From CAYSHJ01 sp964589725 (GTDB lineage Bacteria; Planctomycetota; Planctomycetia; Planctomycetales; Planctomycetaceae), in assembly GCA_964589725.1 (NCBI GenBank), contig CAZPUJ010000678.1, positions 1 through 11,511 on the forward strand: a stretch of DNA of 11,511 bases, read 5' to 3'. Position 1 is the first letter of the stretch; every line of letters starts with the position of its first letter. Position numbers and translations under genes: made by a program. Below are positions 1 to 7,418 of the stretch, piece by piece. The notes below the pieces were generated by a model. That model saw only the letters and a list, made by a program, of their open reading frames with translations, had not been told where the DNA came from and ran no database searches.

Positions 1-2
1 GA

Positions 3-896
3 TCGGACCGAGCCACCGCCTCGTTGATCGCGGCGTGTGTTGTCTTGGGGACTGCGTTAGTCTATTTGGTGTCGGTTTGGATCTCGAACCTTCTCCCTTC
101 GCGCACGATCGCCGCGGCACCGCTCGAAATCGTCGAAGAGGGTTTCGGTGGCGATCCCGAGGGTGCTCCGGGAGAATCGTTGCTCATTGAATCGCCCGAA
201 CCAGAATCGCCCGATGCGGCCAAGGGAGAGGACTTCGCGGAAGTCGCCGACGTACCGGATGTGGCGATGGTGGAAAACGTTGCCGATCTCGCGGCCGACA
301 TCGACGCAGCCATCGACGCGGATCCCGACGGGGAGGGGCCAACAATCGTCCGCGCGTTTCAAGCGGCGCCGCTTGAGGTCCGCAAGCCGGGCAGCTCGAA
401 AGGAACTGGAAACAGACGACCACTCGGCGAAGGCCCTGGAACCAAAGGGGGCGTTCCGCGCGAACTGCGTTGGTTTGTGAAGTTCTCCGAACGCGGTACA
501 CTCGACGATTATGCCGCACAGCTCGACTTCTTCGGCATCGAGTTGGGAGCACTCCTGCCTGACGGCAAGCTGGTGTTGGTATCCAAGTTCACGGACGCGC
601 GGCCCCAGTCGAAAACCGTCAACAGCGGAGCCAACGAGAAACGGCTGTACTTCACCTGGCGCGGCGGCAGTCGCAAAGCAGGCGACTTGGAGTTGTTTCA
701 GAAGGCGGGAGTCAATGCCGGCAACGCAACCATGATCCTGCACTTCTACCCCCCGCAAACCGAAAACCAACTGGCCACGCTGGAACTCCAACACAAGAGC
801 CGCAAGGCCATTGAGATTAAGCGCACGTACTTCGTTGTGCGGCGCGCCAAAGCTGGTTACGAATTCGCCGTCTCGAGCCAGACGTATTTGAAGTAG
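3..896 (+). CDS. Single-pass envelope protein, 5' end outside window, TonB-like topology
   Basis: The reading frame is open to the left edge, so the true start probably lies upstream; the first in-window start codon is TTG at 24 (290 aa from there). Counting from it, residues 1-25 form one hydrophobic membrane segment (VVLGTALVYLVSVWI core). Next come an acidic, Pro/Glu/Asp-rich stretch (about 40-105) and a Gly/Lys/Arg-rich linker (about 118-142). The last 150 residues look like a compact alpha/beta domain, beginning near the RELRWFVKFSERG segment. I recognise no named family. A short N terminus, one helix, a low-complexity linker and a C-terminal domain is the TonB/TolA-style layout, and ExbB/ExbD genes follow downstream, so a role as their partner is an inference from context. 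The next gene starts 29 nt after the stop, consistent with one operon. Confidence 0.75.
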   Translation, partial: SDRATASLIAACVVLGTALVYLVSVWISNLLPSRTIAAAPLEIVEEGFGGDPEGAPGESLLIESPEPESPDAAKGEDFAEVADVPDVAMVENVADLAADIDAAIDADPDGEGPTIVRAFQAAPLEVRKPGSSKGTGNRRPLGEGPGTKGGVPRELRWFVKFSERGTLDDYAAQLDFFGIELGALLPDGKLVLVSKFTDARPQSKTVNSGANEKRLYFTWRGGSRKAGDLELFQKAGVNAGNATMILHFYPPQTENQLATLELQHKSRKAIEIKRTYFVVRRAKAGYEFAVSSQTYLK

Positions 897-925
897 CCAA
901 GACGGCGACCCCGAGCGCAACCCTG

Positions 926-3900
926 ATGCCCATCCGTTTCCGTTGCCAACACTGCCGCAAGCGAAACAGCATTGCCACGCGCATGATCGGACAAGTCGTG
1001 CCTTGTCCGCGTTGCGGACAGTCCACGCTTGTGGTGTCCGAAGACGAATCGCGGTCAGAGCCCGACGACCTCATTCCCCTGAAGACCTCTCCGACTCCAC
1101 GGGGGTCTGCCACCACGGCGCCGGTGGATGAGCCTGTCGCTCGGAAAGCCCCGGCCCTGCCGAGCGCTCGTCCGGGTGATGCCTTTGACTTGCCAGATGT
1201 TCGAATCCCGATGGCCGGGGATGAAGATCAAGCGCCGAGCCGAGCCGAGCCGGCACAACGTGATCTTTCGGGCGGGGCGAAGGTCGAAATCTCCGACCCG
1301 GACGGCAACGTGGACACACGCTGGCTTTCTAAAGCCGCACCGCTCACGTTCGGAAAGCATTCCACCAATGACGTGGTCCTCAACGACGACGATGTCTCGA
1401 ACCTGCACTGCCGCATCAGTTGGAATGGGTCGGGCTTCGAGCTGACATCGGCACACAAAGGGGGCATCGATGTCAACGGTACGCTGGTGCGGACCCGTGT
1501 GCTGTGCAATAAGGATGTCCTGCGTATCGGACACTGGGACGTCGAGTTCTTCGCGGAGGAATTGGCGGCGACTCCGCCCAAAGGTTCGCCCGCGCGGCGC
1601 GCGGCCAATCCAATCGACCTCGACAAACTCGACTCGGCCATCAACCTAGCCGCCGAGTTTCGGCTGGACGACTCAAAACGCGGCGCACGCAACGCAAAAC
1701 CGGCGGACAAGGGCCAATCTCGCGACGATGAGTTCGCCGGCTCGCCCCCATCCTCCGAACTCACGCTGGCGGAGATCATCGAAGACGACGAGAGCTTCGC
1801 GGCCGGCGAGCAGTTTGCGGACGTCGACACCCAAGACGATGCGCCGCGCGAAAGAAGAGCGTTTGGCGACAATGACGACTCGTCCAGCGCGACGCCTCGC
1901 CTCACGTTGCCCGCGCATTTGCGTGCTGGTAAGCAAGGCATGCTGCGCAACAACCTCGTGCTGATTCTCGGCGGAGCGGGGATCGTGCTGTTGCTGTCGA
2001 CGTTGGTTTTTTGGTTCCTGGTTCAACGCGAGAAAGTCGCTCGACAATTCGAAGCCGCCGAGTTGGATATCAAACAAGGCCAATTCAAAAGCGGCATCGA
2101 GCGACTGGAGGCATTTCTCAAAAATCATTCGGACCACACGCTGTCGAAAGGCCCCCAAGGTGCCCGCGTGCTGCTCGACAAGGCGTCGGTCGAAAAGGAA
2201 CTGACCGGCACGCCCTCTTGGCCCGAGGGTCTCAAAGCATTGAAGGAGTTCGTCTCCAAGCATCGCGATGAAAAGTATTTCGAGGACTTGCACGCGGACC
2301 TTCAGCAGTTCGCGAAGATCATCGCCATCGGTGCCCCGAAGACGGCCGCTCAGTCGAAAGACCGGAGCCTGCTCGAACTATCTACTGAGGCGGAGCAATT
2401 CTTCGACCGCTTCAACCCACCCGACACGCCACAGACGGAAGCAAAACGTGAAATCGTGAAAGCCCGTGCCGATGCCGAGGCGACGATTCTGAAGTTCAGC
2501 GTCGTGACCGCCGCGTTCACTGAAATCGACGCGGCGCTCAAAAAGGAATCCCCGTTCCCGGTGGTCGTCACGCGACAGAAACTGCTCGTGCGGTATCCCG
2601 ATCTGAGCACGGACAAGAAGCTGGACGGCGCGCTGCGGAAGTCGCTGGAACTCGCCAAACAGCAAGTCGTGCGCGAGGAATTGAACCGCGACGCGCAAAC
2701 CGACGACCCGGCCAAGACTCTTCCGAAGCCGCTGACGCTGGCCGTGCGCACGCGAGCACAGAGCGAAGAACAATCGGCGAATCGAGTCGTGTTCGCACTG
2801 GGACAAGACGCCTGCTTCGGCCTCGACAGCATCACGGGCGACCCGCTGTGGCGGCGCGTCGTCGGACGCGGTCTCGATCCGACGTTCTTCCCCTTGCCGG
2901 TAGAGACGTCGCGTTCGGCCGTGTTGGTTTTCGATAAGTCACAGCAACAACTTATGCTGCTCGATCGCCGCACAGGCGAACTCCTATGGCGGCAAATCGT
3001 CGAGCCGGTCGCCGGTCCGCCGCTGGTCGCGCAAGGACAAATCTACCTACCGACGCTCGCCGGATTCTTGTACCGCATCGACGCCGACTCCGGCCGCATC
3101 ACGTCGCGTCTGAAGTTTCCACAGAAGCTGCTCGCCCCGCCGATCGCAATGGCCGACGGACTGCACTTGTTCGTGCTCGGCGATTTCGAATTCGCGTACA
3201 CGCTCGGACTGAACCCGCTGGAATGTAAGCTGGTCTCGCACGTTGGCCATCAGCCGGACACGATCAAAGTCGCGCCGCTGGCGATGGGTCAACACGTACT
3301 GATCGCCGAGAACGATCGTGCCGCGGGTGCTCGCTTGCGAGTCCTCAACACGTCGCAACCGCAGCAGCGAGTCACCGACGTCGCCGAAATCCGCGTCGAG
3401 GGTCACGTGCGCGACGAACTGGTGCTGCGTGGCAATCAGATGTTTGTCGTCTCGGGCGGCCCGCGGTTGTCGGTATTCAACGTATCCGACGACAAGAACC
3501 AACGCACGCTCGCCCCCGTCTCCACGTTGCAGATTCCGATCAGCTACGCCGGCGCCGCGCATCTGGCCGCCGGCGCGGATGGCCAGATTTGGATCGCGGC
3601 GGGAGCGCTTCGCAAAGTGCAATTGAAGACCGACATTTTGCAATTGGATCAACAGGCCGTCGCCATCGGTCAAAGCGTGCAGCCGGTGCAAATGATCGGA
3701 CGCTCTTTGTACGTCGGCCGCCAGTCACTCATCGGCCCAGCCGTGCATCTGACGCAAGCCGATGGCGAGTCAATGTCCAGCAATTGGAAGACGGTGGTTG
3801 GCGCCAGTCTGCTCGCCGCCGCGCCGGGCGCGGACGGTCAATTGGCCTGCGTGTCCAGCGGTGCCGACACGTTTTTGATCAGCGCCAACGAAGTGGCCAA

Positions 3901-4927
3901 CGGCGGCTTTCGAGTTCGCGCCGAACAGTCGCTCAAAATCGCTGACCAAACGACGTCGGAATTGCAAGCGGTCGCGCTCTCCGAGGGCCGCATGGCCGTG
4001 TGGACCACGGGAGCTGAAGGCAAACTGTGGGTGATCGGCCCGACGGCTCAGCCGCAACAAGAAATCGCGCTGACTCAACCGCTCGAATGCGCGCCGCTCC
4101 GTTTTGCGGGCGGCATCTTGTTGCCGCAGAAGGGACGTTTGAAATTGGCCGGCCGGTCGGCTGGTCCGCCGTGCGATGACTTTCTCGCCCCCGTCGATAC
4201 GACCGATGACGCTCCGCAGCGCTCGTGGAAGTTCTTGGCGCCAATTGACGACGATCAGCTCTTCGTCTTCGACAGCGCGGGCAAGCTTCTCAAGTTGCAA
4301 TACCGCACCGGTGACAAGTGTTTCTTCCAGTCGGTTTCGCAAATGCAGTTCCCGCACCCGATTGATGTGGCTCCGGTGTTGCACAAAGATCTCCTGATCA
4401 CGGCCGACGCTGCCGGCACGCTGCGAGTGCTCGACGTGACCGCCATGGAAACTCGCGCCGAAGTCGCCCTGGGAGCGCCCGCGTCCAAGCCGTTGTGGGT
4501 GGCCGGACCGCTGCTGTTGGCAGAAGTCGGTCGGCAAAAGCTGGTCGCCTTCGACACCGCTCAGCCCAAGCAGCCGCTGTGGAGTCTGAATCTCGACGGA
4601 GTGGGCATCGTCGGCTCGCCGCAGTTGATCGACGACATCGTGATCGCCGTCCAACAGAACGGCGACGTGCTCCGCATCGACGCCAAGACCGGCCGCGTCA
4701 CGGAGAAACTCTCGCTCGGACAAATCGCGACGCATGGCCCGATCCGCCTGGGCAACTTGCTGGTCGTGATTGGTGCCGACGGCAGCATGCACCATGTCGA
4801 ATCGCTCGTTCCCTCTTTGGCAGCGGCCCGCGAGAAGCCCAAGGACGACAAGCCCCAAGACAGCGACAAGCCGAAGAGCGAGGACTCGCCCGACGACAAC
4901 AAAAACAACACACCCAAGACCGAGTGA
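926..4927 (+). CDS. Zinc ribbon - FHA - transmembrane - PQQ-like beta-propeller protein (1333 aa)
   Basis: Visible domains in order: a zinc ribbon with C7, C10, C27 and C30; an FHA domain at about 121-210 with G143-K144, the S158-x-x-H161 signature and N184-G185; an acidic low-complexity linker (about 215-335); one strongly hydrophobic helix at 344-366; a helical TPR-like stretch (about 367-600, e.g. DIKQGQFKSGIERLEAFL); a beta-propeller from about 619 to 1300 with recurring DxxTGxxLW-like PQQ repeats (LDSITGDPLW, LDRRTGELLW, IDAKTGRVTE); and a Lys/Asp/Pro-rich tail from 1303. FHA domains bind phosphothreonine peptides, so the N terminus is expected in the cytosol and the propeller outside the inner membrane. 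PQQ-like repeats here need not bind PQQ; BamB-type scaffolding is equally possible. The ATG at 926 puts the ribbon at the usual N-terminal position, although no good Shine-Dalgarno precedes it. The cupin gene follows after 5 nt. Exact function is unknown. Confidence 0.93.
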   Translation: MPIRFRCQHCRKRNSIATRMIGQVVPCPRCGQSTLVVSEDESRSEPDDLIPLKTSPTPRGSATTAPVDEPVARKAPALPSARPGDAFDLPDVRIPMAGDEDQAPSRAEPAQRDLSGGAKVEISDPDGNVDTRWLSKAAPLTFGKHSTNDVVLNDDDVSNLHCRISWNGSGFELTSAHKGGIDVNGTLVRTRVLCNKDVLRIGHWDVEFFAEELAATPPKGSPARRAANPIDLDKLDSAINLAAEFRLDDSKRGARNAKPADKGQSRDDEFAGSPPSSELTLAEIIEDDESFAAGEQFADVDTQDDAPRERRAFGDNDDSSSATPRLTLPAHLRAGKQGMLRNNLVLILGGAGIVLLLSTLVFWFLVQREKVARQFEAAELDIKQGQFKSGIERLEAFLKNHSDHTLSKGPQGARVLLDKASVEKELTGTPSWPEGLKALKEFVSKHRDEKYFEDLHADLQQFAKIIAIGAPKTAAQSKDRSLLELSTEAEQFFDRFNPPDTPQTEAKREIVKARADAEATILKFSVVTAAFTEIDAALKKESPFPVVVTRQKLLVRYPDLSTDKKLDGALRKSLELAKQQVVREELNRDAQTDDPAKTLPKPLTLAVRTRAQSEEQSANRVVFALGQDACFGLDSITGDPLWRRVVGRGLDPTFFPLPVETSRSAVLVFDKSQQQLMLLDRRTGELLWRQIVEPVAGPPLVAQGQIYLPTLAGFLYRIDADSGRITSRLKFPQKLLAPPIAMADGLHLFVLGDFEFAYTLGLNPLECKLVSHVGHQPDTIKVAPLAMGQHVLIAENDRAAGARLRVLNTSQPQQRVTDVAEIRVEGHVRDELVLRGNQMFVVSGGPRLSVFNVSDDKNQRTLAPVSTLQIPISYAGAAHLAAGADGQIWIAAGALRKVQLKTDILQLDQQAVAIGQSVQPVQMIGRSLYVGRQSLIGPAVHLTQADGESMSSNWKTVVGASLLAAAPGADGQLACVSSGADTFLISANEVANGGFRVRAEQSLKIADQTTSELQAVALSEGRMAVWTTGAEGKLWVIGPTAQPQQEIALTQPLECAPLRFAGGILLPQKGRLKLAGRSAGPPCDDFLAPVDTTDDAPQRSWKFLAPIDDDQLFVFDSAGKLLKLQYRTGDKCFFQSVSQMQFPHPIDVAPVLHKDLLITADAAGTLRVLDVTAMETRAEVALGAPASKPLWVAGPLLLAEVGRQKLVAFDTAQPKQPLWSLNLDGVGIVGSPQLIDDIVIAVQQNGDVLRIDAKTGRVTEKLSLGQIATHGPIRLGNLLVVIGADGSMHHVESLVPSLAAAREKPKDDKPQDSDKPKSEDSPDDNKNNTPKTE

Positions 4928-4932
4928 CCTTG

Positions 4933-5421
4933 ATGGCCGAAACGCTGCGACCGCCGACACACGCCGTCGCCGATTTCGTCACGACGGCGATTCCGGACGA
5001 CGAACGCTTGTGGGTGCCGCAAGCGCCCAACGTTTGGTTTCGACCGCTGTTGCTGAACACGCTGCAAGGAGAATGGCACAACCTGTTGCGCGTGCGACGT
5101 TCGGGAGTCCTCAGCCGGCATCGGCATCCCGCGCCGGTTTACGGCTACGTCATCAAAGGCTCGTGGCGTTATCTCGAACACGACTGGATCGCGAAAACTG
5201 GCGATTATGTCTTCGAACCGCCCGGCGAGATTCACACGCTGACGGTCGACTCGGACGACGAGATGATCACGCTGTTTCACGTCTGCGGAGCCTTGATTTA
5301 CTACGACGACCAAAACCGAGCCTGCGGCCACGACGACGTGCATACCAAAATCGACATGTGCCGCCGCCATTTCGAAACCGTTGGATGGGGAGCCGATTAC
5401 GTGAAGCGATTCATTCGGTAA
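4933..5421 (+). CDS. Cupin, 2,4'-dihydroxyacetophenone dioxygenase-like family
   Basis: The protein is 162 aa from the ATG at 4933, five nt after the previous stop. It is a single cupin. Motif 1 carries H63 and H65 (SRHRHPAPVYGYVIKGSWRY) and motif 2 carries H101 (FEPPGEIHTL), giving the three histidines expected to bind a mononuclear metal, usually iron in this family. The flanking pattern (WVPQAPNVWFRPL near 27-39, GSWRYLEHDW at 76-85, then DEMITLFHV) resembles the 2,4'-dihydroxyacetophenone dioxygenase family, whose founding member cleaves a C-C bond in an aromatic ketone using O2. That family name is widely transferred, so the substrate here cannot be assigned. Nothing nearby belongs to an aromatic degradation pathway; the gene sits between the FHA/propeller gene and exbB. 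It could be a sensor or small-molecule enzyme tied to that operon, or simply a passenger. Confidence 0.88.
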   Translation: MAETLRPPTHAVADFVTTAIPDDERLWVPQAPNVWFRPLLLNTLQGEWHNLLRVRRSGVLSRHRHPAPVYGYVIKGSWRYLEHDWIAKTGDYVFEPPGEIHTLTVDSDDEMITLFHVCGALIYYDDQNRACGHDDVHTKIDMCRRHFETVGWGADYVKRFIR

Positions 5422-5469
5422 CGGCTCACCGGAGAATGGACGACGCCACTGGACACGACTATCATCCTT

Positions 5470-5493
5470 GGCGACTTGCTCGGCCAAGTCGCT
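5470..5493 (+). promoter_or_regulatory. Hairpin in the 97-nt gap before exbB
   Basis: A 7-bp perfect stem (GCGACTT at 5471-5477 with AAGTCGC at 5486-5492, 8-nt loop), plus a flanking G-T pair, sits 26 nt before the exbB start. This is the longest gap in the operon. No T-run follows directly, so an attenuator, mRNA processing site or stability element is more plausible than a full terminator. Structure is seen; function is inferred. Confidence 0.3.
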
Positions 5494-5518
5494 CATTTCT
5501 TGATCCCGTCAGAGAACT

Positions 5519-6175
5519 ATGATGGACGCCAATAAACTCGCGCAGATGATGGAAGGGTCCACGTACTTCTTCCTGGTGTGCAACTTCTTGATGGGCTTGT
5601 ATTGCGTCATCCTGGTGCAACTGCGGTTGAGGAAGTTGCGATTCCGCCGCGAGGCTCAGCAGATGGAGTTTCTGGACGCGATCCTCTCGCATCTGAAGGC
5701 CGGCGAGTACGCGGAGATCGAGGAGTTTTGCGAAGGAGACCAGCGTGCGCTGCCGCAGTTGACGCTGGCGACGGTGTCAAATCGCACGATGGGTTACGAA
5801 CAGCTCAAGCAATACGTCAGCGAACTGTTACAGCGAGATGTTTTTGGTGATATCGAGTCTCGCGTCAGTTGGATCGCGACGGTGATCCGCTGCGGCCCTC
5901 TGTGGGGTTTGTTCGGCACGGTGCTGGGTATGATGGCGGCGTTCGGCGAAATCGGCTCCGGCGCGAAAGTCGAGGCACACACCATCGCCGAACGAATCGC
6001 CGTGGCCTTGATTTGTACCGCGATGGGTTTGGCGACGGCTATTCCGTACGGATATTTGCTCTGCGGAATCAACATCAAAGTTCGCCTGCTTCAGGACGGG
6101 GTGACGTCGGGAGTCATGCGCATTCTCGATCACTTCAAGCCGGTGAAACAGAAGTCACAGGGCGTGCGTGCCTAG
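5519..6175 (+). CDS. exbB: MotA/TolQ/ExbB-family proton channel subunit
   Basis: The protein is 218 aa with the standard three-helix ExbB/TolQ layout: TM1 at about 16-34, a cytoplasmic loop of about 80 residues, TM2 at about 117-141 and TM3 at about 160-182. The family core is clear: GLFGTVLGMM in TM2 with T134, and ALICTAMGLATAIP in TM3 with T167, the polar positions that line the proton path in ExbB and TolQ. Such proteins form a pentamer around an ExbD/TolR dimer in the inner membrane and convert proton flow into motion. Two exbD genes follow at once, which supports ExbB/TolQ rather than MotA. ATG occurs twice in a row (5519 and 5522), so the start is uncertain by one residue; AGAG at 5511-5514 is a weak ribosome site. 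The symbol marks the family; siderophore uptake is not implied. Confidence 0.93.
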   Translation: MMDANKLAQMMEGSTYFFLVCNFLMGLYCVILVQLRLRKLRFRREAQQMEFLDAILSHLKAGEYAEIEEFCEGDQRALPQLTLATVSNRTMGYEQLKQYVSELLQRDVFGDIESRVSWIATVIRCGPLWGLFGTVLGMMAAFGEIGSGAKVEAHTIAERIAVALICTAMGLATAIPYGYLLCGINIKVRLLQDGVTSGVMRILDHFKPVKQKSQGVRA

Positions 6176-6181
6176 TCTCGC

Positions 6182-6188
6182 GAGGTGG
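6182..6188 (+). promoter_or_regulatory. Ribosome binding site of the first exbD
   Basis: GAGGTGG lies 5 nt before the ATG at 6194. The alternative GTG start at 6185 lies inside this ribosome site and would have no site of its own, so the ATG is chosen. Confidence 0.7.
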
Positions 6189-6193
6189 CAATC

Positions 6194-6703
6194 ATGGCGG
6201 GCGGTGGTGGTGGCGAACCGACTCCCAGTAGTTCTCCCAGTCCTCTGGGCGGAAAAGGAATCGGCCCCCGTCGGGCGGCTCCCGGCGGCGGCACGGACGT
6301 CGATTTCACGCCGATGGTCGATCTCGTCTTCATGATGAATATCTACTTTCTCGTCACCTCGCTGAGCGCGATTGCTCCGGACGTCGACCTGCCGCTGGCG
6401 CGCTATGTCGTTCCAGTGGACGAAGGAAAATCGACAGCCATCGTGATCGTCGTCGCTCCAGATGGAAAGACGCCGATCGTCACGGCCGGCGACGAAGGCA
6501 AGGGGAAGTTGACTGATCCCGACGACCAACTCGAAAGTGTGAAGCAGGCGGTCGCAAAGGGAGTTCGCGAAAACAAGGGTGACATCGTGCTGCGCGCCGA
6601 ACGGGCCGTGAAGTTGCGCGACATCTCGCGCCTGGCCGGTGCGGCGGCCAAGGTCGAAGGGGCCAAGGTGTACGTCGGCGTCTTGGAAACCACCCAGGAG
6701 TGA
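6194..6703 (+). CDS. exbD: ExbD/TolR-family biopolymer transport protein, first copy
   Basis: The protein is 169 aa from the ATG at 6194. A Gly/Pro/Ser-rich cytoplasmic N terminus (1-34) leads into the family core DVDFTPMVDLVFMMNIYFLV, in which D43 takes the place of the single membrane Asp that carries protons in ExbD and TolR. The helix spans about 41-60 and contains a polar Asn (N49) that is unusual in this otherwise hydrophobic segment. The rest (about 62-169) is the extracytoplasmic domain expected to contact the partner or peptidoglycan. ExbD works as a dimer inside the ExbB ring. The gene starts 18 nt after exbB and ends 6 nt before a second, different ExbD, so the complex may be a heterodimer or two alternative motors. 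Confidence 0.93.
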   Translation: MAGGGGGEPTPSSSPSPLGGKGIGPRRAAPGGGTDVDFTPMVDLVFMMNIYFLVTSLSAIAPDVDLPLARYVVPVDEGKSTAIVIVVAPDGKTPIVTAGDEGKGKLTDPDDQLESVKQAVAKGVRENKGDIVLRAERAVKLRDISRLAGAAAKVEGAKVYVGVLETTQE

Positions 6704-6709
6704 GCGGTC

Positions 6710-7312
6710 ATGTTGATCGAGTTGGAGTGCATTTCTTGCGGTCAGCCTCTCGCGGTCCCGGACACCGCGGCGGGTCGCAAAGCGCGCTGCCCGCACTGCC
6801 GTACAATCTTCGCAGTTCCCAATGTCGAACTGGAAGATGACGACGATGAGGATGAAGACCACGAGCACGAAGACGAGGGGATTCACAAACCGCCTCGCAA
6901 GGAGTACCACGATCTGGTCGATATGACGGCGATGGTCGATATCGTCTTCTTCCTGCTGATTTTCTTCCTGATGACTTCGCTGTACACGCTCAAGCCAGCC
7001 ATCCCGATGCCCCCCACTGAACAAGCCGGCTCCAGCGGTGGAATCAGCTCCTCCTCAGACGGTGACAGCGATGTCGTGACGGTGCGCATCAACGAGAAGG
7101 ACGTGGTCCACATTGATGACGTGGCCGTGCCCTCCGCCCGCGAATTGCGCGACAAACTCGCCGATATTGTTCGTAGCGGCTCCGGCGACAAGACTCTCAA
7201 AATCATCGGCAGCCCCGACGCCACGCATGGCACGTTGGTCATGGTCATGGACGCCGGCGCGGGTGCCCGCATGAAGAAAGTCCAACTTTCGATCAAAGCG
7301 ACCGAAGATTAA
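6710..7312 (+). CDS. exbD: ExbD/TolR-family protein with N-terminal zinc ribbon and acidic linker, second copy
   Basis: The protein is 200 aa. Residues 1-35 are a zinc ribbon with C7, C10, C27 and C30, followed by a nearly pure Asp/Glu/His run (about 39-57, EDDDDEDEDHEHEDEG). The ExbD core then follows: MVDIVFFLLIFFLMTS with D77 as the proton-carrying Asp and a second acidic residue, D71, six positions earlier. The remaining 100 residues form the extracytoplasmic domain. The ribbon and acidic stretch lie on the cytosolic side and are absent from classical ExbD, so they may recruit a cytosolic partner. GGAG at 6697-6700, overlapping the end of the previous gene, is well placed 9 nt before the ATG. 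It is the last gene of the operon; a strong hairpin begins 15 nt past the stop. Confidence 0.93.
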   Translation: MLIELECISCGQPLAVPDTAAGRKARCPHCRTIFAVPNVELEDDDDEDEDHEHEDEGIHKPPRKEYHDLVDMTAMVDIVFFLLIFFLMTSLYTLKPAIPMPPTEQAGSSGGISSSSDGDSDVVTVRINEKDVVHIDDVAVPSARELRDKLADIVRSGSGDKTLKIIGSPDATHGTLVMVMDAGAGARMKKVQLSIKATED

Positions 7313-7319
7313 CGGTCCT

Positions 7320-7361
7320 CTCAAAAGCAACAGGCCGAGCAAATCTTGCTCGGCCTGTTGG
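7320..7361. terminator. Bidirectional intrinsic terminator
   Basis: A perfect 15-bp stem (CAACAGGCCGAGCAA at 7328-7342 with its complement at 7346-7360) closes a 3-nt loop. Read on the minus strand it is followed directly by CTTTTG (7327-7322), a short T-run. On the plus strand the tail (GCTTAGGTTTG) is less T-rich. It sits between the converging ends of the exbBD operon (stop at 7312) and the minus-strand histone-like gene (stop at 7419), so it probably ends both transcripts. Confidence 0.8.
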
Positions 7362-7400
7362 CTTAGGTTTGTCCAGTGAAGCGTGATGTTCACTGGTGGT

Positions 7401-7414
7401 TGACCGATCGGTCA
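7401..7414. repeat. Perfect 14-bp palindrome
   Basis: TGACCGATCGGTCA is fully self-complementary and extends imperfectly to 20 bp. It lies 4 nt past the stop of the minus-strand small gene. It could be a loop-free 3' RNA stem or a dimeric repressor operator (the ACCG/CGGT core recalls TetR-type sites). Next to it is an 8-bp stem CCAGTGAA (7373-7380) paired with TTCACTGG (7389-7396). Confidence 0.4.
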
Positions 7415-7418
7415 GCCG

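Noticed and set aside
57..920. 287-codon open frame on the minus strand
   Set aside because: Mirror of the first envelope gene; no domain, and it would overlap the operon head completely.
3770..4960. 396-codon open frame on the minus strand
   Set aside because: It lies fully antisense to the propeller domain, whose PQQ-like repeats are clear on the plus strand. It has no recognisable motif; GC-rich codon bias opens this mirror frame.
4933..5421. ChrR-type anti-sigma cupin
   Set aside because: There is no N-terminal zinc anti-sigma domain and no sigma factor gene next to it; the flanking motifs fit the dihydroxyacetophenone-dioxygenase-like family.
6185..6193. GTG start for the first ExbD
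   Set aside because: It lies in the GAGGTGG ribosome site that serves the ATG at 6194.
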